This document shows, piece by piece, positions 31,175-34,396 of a stretch of 34,396 bases of DNA. The position numbers were made by a program, and so were the translations under genes. The stretch lies in the NCBI GenBank assembly GCA_015059495.1, contig SVAI01000001.1, forward strand, positions 1,119,811-1,154,206, read 5' to 3'. Each line of letters starts with the position of its first letter. The first letter of the stretch is position 1. A model generated the notes under the pieces. That model saw only the letters and a program-made list of their open reading frames with translations, did no database searches and was not told where the DNA came from. Source of the DNA: Bacillota bacterium. Lineage in GTDB: Bacteria; Bacillota_I; Bacilli_A; RF39; UBA660.

Positions 31175-33367
31175 ATGAAAAGTAAAGGATTTACATTAAC
31201 AGAGATATTAGCAGTAATAGTAATACTAGCAATATTAGTCGGTATAGGAACACCAGTGTATTATAATATATCAAATAATACCAGAAAAAATGAGTATAAT
31301 ACAAAGATAAATTATTTAAAAGCACAAGCAATTAAATTTGCTGAAGAGACAAATGTAGAATCATCAAAAACAATTACAGTTTCTACACTAGTACAAAATG
31401 GATATGTAGTAGCAGATAACTACATAGATGATGATGGAGGAGAAATACCATTCATTCAAAATCCACAAGACAGTGAAGATAACCTAGCATGTAGAATAAT
31501 TAATATTGGAATAGATGGTTACGATAGAATAGCGAGTGTAACAGAAGATAGTAACTGTGACTTAGTTATTCAAGAAGTATTAGCTTCAGAACTAGGCGTT
31601 AAAGCATATAACTATGAAAGATTAGCAAATGGATCATATAAACTAACAAAAGAAATAGGATATGATTCATCAACATCTTCATTTGAATGGACTAATAAAG
31701 ATGTATTATTAACAATTAATCCAGATTATGAATCATTAGTTGATGCAAGATTTACTATTGAAGGAACAACAAAAACGATAGATAAAAATGATATTTATAA
31801 AAATCCTTCAATTGGAGCAGTAATTAATAAACTATATACAAATATGGAAACAGTAACTGCTTTATCAATATTAAGAACTGATGTTAGTGTAAATGCTCAA
31901 TTTAAACAAGGAAATGAAATAGTAGGAAAAGATGTAACAACAGAGGTTAAAATAGATAAAGAAGCACCAATTGTATCATCAACATCATATAGTGGATGGA
32001 CAAGTAAAGATAGCGATGAAAGAAAATACTTAACAGTATACTTAAGTGATGGCAATGGTTCAGGACCAGCATATGTTTACTTAACAAAAGATGATAACGC
32101 GAGTCAAATTAATCAATATAATAAATATTCAGTAGATCAAAATGGACAAGCACAAGTAACTCATGGGTATCAAACATCATCAGCAGAAAAATTACTTGAA
32201 AATGGAGATTATTACATTTGGGGAGAAGATAAAGTAGGAAACAGAGTTACAAGTCCTAAAAAAGTAACTGTAACAAATGTAGATAAAGTTCCTCCTACAT
32301 GTATTATAAAAGTAATGGATGGTTCAACAGAGATTGAACAAAGAGATACTAATGGTAATGTAGTGTTTAATTATACAAAATGGACAAGAAATCCAATAAC
32401 TGTTGTATTCGGATGTTTAGATGGTGAATCTGGATGTAAGGTAGACATGAGTGGTGGAACAGTAACATTTAATAATACAACAATGGGCGTATACCATATG
32501 CCAGCATATAGAATATCAGATAATGCTGGAAATGAAGTATTATGTTATCCAAATGGTCAAGATGTAGATGTATATCATGATACAATACCTCCAGAAAGTT
32601 GTCCTGTAGGTGGAGAAAAGACAACATGGACAAACACTCCAGTAACAATTACATATGGATGTGGTGATTCAGGTGTTGGTTGTGATCCTGCTAAGAGTGG
32701 AGGTTATAAAGTATATCCACTAGAATCAACAACATTATCAATTAGACAAACAGTATTACCTGAATGGCAAGTATCTGATAAATTAGGTAATACTAAGATA
32801 TGTTATCCAGGTGGAAAAACAATAAATGTATATTATGATAAGAAACCACCATATATCGCACCTAAAAAGAATCCACTTCCAAGAAATGGACAAGATTATA
32901 ACTTACTAGATAACGTAGATTATAATGATCCAGATAGTGGAATTAAGAGTGTATCTTGTAATCCAGCAAATACTAGAGATTATGGAAACACAGGTGTTCA
33001 TACAGTAACATGTACAGCAATAGATAATATGAATAATGTTGCAACAACAACATTTACAGTTAAACACCAATATCCAGCAACATTTCATCCACAACAATGC
33101 ACTAGATGTGCTGAAGAAGGAACATGTAGTGATTGTGATGATTATGATGATTGCTGTAGTGGTTGTATAGGTGGCGAATGGTGCTGTCCTCCAGATTATT
33201 GTTGGGGATACTGCTGTCATGGTAGTGCATGTACAGGTGGATGCTGTAGAAGATCACATGAATATAGCTGTTGTAAGAGACATGAAAATTATGACTGTTC
33301 ATATTACACATGTGATATAGATTCAAATCAAGTATATCTATCTGGATCAACTTGTTATTATAGATAG
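31175..33367 (+). CDS. giant prepilin-like surface protein with Ig-like domains and a Cys-rich C terminus
   Basis: 730 residues. The N terminus MKSKGFTLTEILAVIVILAI is a textbook type IV prepilin leader: cleavage expected after G5, F6 becomes methylated, and E10 is the conserved Glu5 of the mature pilin; the hydrophobic helix is about 6-26. A pilin-like globular part follows (to about 140), then beta-rich Ig-like repeats with the recurring DKxPP linker (VTNVDKVPPTC, HDTIPPESC, YDKKPPYIA) and SDNAGN / SDKLGN ends. The last 89 residues (642-730) hold 20 cysteines, many as CC pairs. Pilins are usually 120-200 residues, so this is very large. AGAGG places the start at ATG 31175, not TTG 31169. 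No pilus assembly genes are in the window. Confidence 0.9.
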   Translation: MKSKGFTLTEILAVIVILAILVGIGTPVYYNISNNTRKNEYNTKINYLKAQAIKFAEETNVESSKTITVSTLVQNGYVVADNYIDDDGGEIPFIQNPQDSEDNLACRIINIGIDGYDRIASVTEDSNCDLVIQEVLASELGVKAYNYERLANGSYKLTKEIGYDSSTSSFEWTNKDVLLTINPDYESLVDARFTIEGTTKTIDKNDIYKNPSIGAVINKLYTNMETVTALSILRTDVSVNAQFKQGNEIVGKDVTTEVKIDKEAPIVSSTSYSGWTSKDSDERKYLTVYLSDGNGSGPAYVYLTKDDNASQINQYNKYSVDQNGQAQVTHGYQTSSAEKLLENGDYYIWGEDKVGNRVTSPKKVTVTNVDKVPPTCIIKVMDGSTEIEQRDTNGNVVFNYTKWTRNPITVVFGCLDGESGCKVDMSGGTVTFNNTTMGVYHMPAYRISDNAGNEVLCYPNGQDVDVYHDTIPPESCPVGGEKTTWTNTPVTITYGCGDSGVGCDPAKSGGYKVYPLESTTLSIRQTVLPEWQVSDKLGNTKICYPGGKTINVYYDKKPPYIAPKKNPLPRNGQDYNLLDNVDYNDPDSGIKSVSCNPANTRDYGNTGVHTVTCTAIDNMNNVATTTFTVKHQYPATFHPQQCTRCAEEGTCSDCDDYDDCCSGCIGGEWCCPPDYCWGYCCHGSACTGGCCRRSHEYSCCKRHENYDCSYYTCDIDSNQVYLSGSTCYYR

Positions 33368-33378
33368 GAGTGGTGATT

Positions 33379-34143
33379 ATGAAAAAGAACAATAAAATAA
33401 TATTACTACTAATTTTAATCATCGCAATTATAGCTTATATAGGTTATCTAGTAGTTAAATCTTTTGATAAAAAAGAAACAAAATTGAGTGAATTAACTTG
33501 TACTTTTATGGTTAAAAATGATGAATTTAATAACACAACAAAAGAAAAGTATGATTATGAACTAACAGTAACAGATAATAATGAAGTAGTTAATTATAAG
33601 GTAACTATTGAACAATACTTTAAAGATTATGATGCTTTTTATGAAAACTATAGTAGATATAATGATGCTAATAGTAAGTTTGGAACACTAGTAGCATATG
33701 ACTTTGATACTTATTTAACAGTAATTAAAAAAGAAGAAAAAGTTAATATGCCACTAGATGAATTCAAAAACAAAAATAAATTAGAAAACATTGAATGTAA
33801 GCCAAAAGAACAAGAAAAACAAGTAGAAGTAGAACAAAAAAATGATAATGATATTGAATACTTATGTAAAAAAGATGCATCAGTATACTACTTATTAGCT
33901 GAAAATAATGGAAATATTAAAACTATTAAAAATGGAACTGAACACAAAATGAATGATATAGATGAATTCAATCAAAGAAGAAGTGTATTAAAAGATAATG
34001 AGTATGTATCATATTTATATGATGTGGATAATTTAACAATAACTCAATTAAATATGATGGTTAATGAAGAAAATATTACAGCACGTGAATATATGAGTAA
34101 ATATTTAAGTACATATGATTGTAATATAATAGAGGAACAATGA
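33379..34143 (+). CDS. unknown membrane-anchored extracellular protein, prepilin operon gene 2
   Basis: 254 residues from ATG 33379, with GGAG (33367-33370) eight bases upstream; two in-frame GTG codons (33370, 33373) overlap or crowd that site. A basic N terminus MKKNNK and one hydrophobic helix (about 7-27) give an N-in signal anchor. The ectodomain seems bipartite: a first part with LTCTFMVKND, YDYELTVTD and a late IECKPKE, then a Lys/Glu-rich linker (EQEKQVEVEQKND) and a second part with EYLCKKDASVYYLL ending YDCNIIEEQ. Four cysteines could make one disulfide per part. It starts 11 bases after the prepilin stop and ends in a TGA that overlaps the next ATG. Function unknown. Confidence 0.8.
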   Translation: MKKNNKIILLLILIIAIIAYIGYLVVKSFDKKETKLSELTCTFMVKNDEFNNTTKEKYDYELTVTDNNEVVNYKVTIEQYFKDYDAFYENYSRYNDANSKFGTLVAYDFDTYLTVIKKEEKVNMPLDEFKNKNKLENIECKPKEQEKQVEVEQKNDNDIEYLCKKDASVYYLLAENNGNIKTIKNGTEHKMNDIDEFNQRRSVLKDNEYVSYLYDVDNLTITQLNMMVNEENITAREYMSKYLSTYDCNIIEEQ

Positions 34144-34396
34144 AAAGATTAGTGTTCTTATGTATTATATTATTTATAGCATTAATAATTAATGTTAATA
34201 TTTACAATAGAAATACTTATTTAGAATATACTCATCATAATTACAGATGTACTATGAATATATATAATGAAGATTTAGAAATAAATTACGACTATGTATA
34301 TAATATTTCAACAGATAATCAAAATCATATTTTGGGTAGTGAATATTTTGAAGAATTCAAATATGAAAATTCAAATTATTATGATCAATCAAAGAA
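34140..34396 (+). CDS. unknown membrane-anchored protein, related to the preceding one, 3' end missing
   Basis: The frame is open to the window end; 85 complete residues are visible. It overlaps the upstream stop by four bases (ATGA), with GAGGAA as binding site. MKRLVFLCIILFIALIINVN is a signal anchor, and the ectodomain starts with NYRCTMNIYNED and YDYVYNIST. These align with CTFMVKNDEF and YDYELTVTD of the preceding protein, so the two are probably diverged tandem duplicates in one operon. Confidence 0.8.
   Translation, partial: MKRLVFLCIILFIALIINVNIYNRNTYLEYTHHNYRCTMNIYNEDLEINYDYVYNISTDNQNHILGSEYFEEFKYENSNYYDQSK

Noticed and set aside
33102..33422. - strand frame rich in His, Tyr and Asn opposite the Cys-rich tail
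   Set aside because: It is a by-product of the TGT/TGC-rich coding strand; no start signal, and it crosses the prepilin stop and the next gene's start.
1..34396. Genetic code 4 (UGA read as Trp)
   Set aside because: Every Trp codon in the called genes is TGG and no conserved Trp position is TGA. The three TGA stops fall at natural protein ends in gene overlaps. UGA avoidance is reported as a finding instead.

Overview
The window is AT-rich chromosomal DNA from a Bacillota-type bacterium. Evidence: AGGAGG ribosome binding sites before nearly every gene, TTGACA/TATAAT promoters, hairpin plus T-run terminators, a T-box riboswitch on pheST, zinc-binding (CxxC) forms of S14, S18 and L36, and a SipW-type signal peptidase. 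Loss of rpmD, a very compact layout and near absence of UGA stop codons suggest a reduced, host-associated lineage of Bacilli/Erysipelotrichia/Mollicutes type, possibly an uncultured gut group such as RF39. The lineage is an inference. Every tryptophan codon in the called genes is TGG, so UGA is not used for Trp here. Every called gene lies on the + strand.

Layout. (1) 1-1155: the 3' end of gpmI and an unknown gene, closed by a terminator. (2) 1186-15347: one uninterrupted S10-spc-alpha ribosomal protein operon of 29 genes (rpsJ to rplQ), including secY, adk, map, infA and rpoA, preceded by a strong promoter and a structured leader. No rpmD lies between rpsE and rplO. (3) 15348-17488: ychF and an unknown gene. 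(4) 17490-18617: rpsF-ssb-rpsR with a short structured leader. (5) 18617-22313: an envelope module made of a small membrane protein, an 813-residue protein with 51 tandem 12-residue Asp/Asn-rich repeats and a C-terminal TasA-like domain, and a SipW-type signal peptidase. (6) 22324-26036: a Phe T-box followed by pheS-pheT. (7) 26038-28785: a consensus promoter and a leader that can fold as a three-way junction, then a three-gene ABC-2 exporter. (8) 28795-31119: a large coiled-coil/alpha-solenoid protein and a small partner, both with mTERF-like helical repeats. (9) 31123-34396: an operon headed by a giant prepilin-like protein with a cysteine-packed C terminus, then two related single-pass membrane proteins, the last cut by the window end.

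How it fits together. Regions 2, 4 and 6 are translation housekeeping. Regions 5 and 9 look like surface-structure loci; their proteins are Asp- and Cys-rich and probably act outside the membrane. Regions 7 and 8 are a regulated exporter and a lineage-specific cytosolic protein pair. The main novelty candidates are the 12-residue repeat protein with its dedicated peptidase, the Cys-rich prepilin operon, the leader RNA at 26070-26180 and the bacterial mTERF-like proteins.

I saw no rRNA, tRNA, CRISPR array, insertion sequence, prophage or origin. No gene-free stretch exceeds 300 bases; the longest (22291-22586) is filled by a terminator, a promoter and the T-box.
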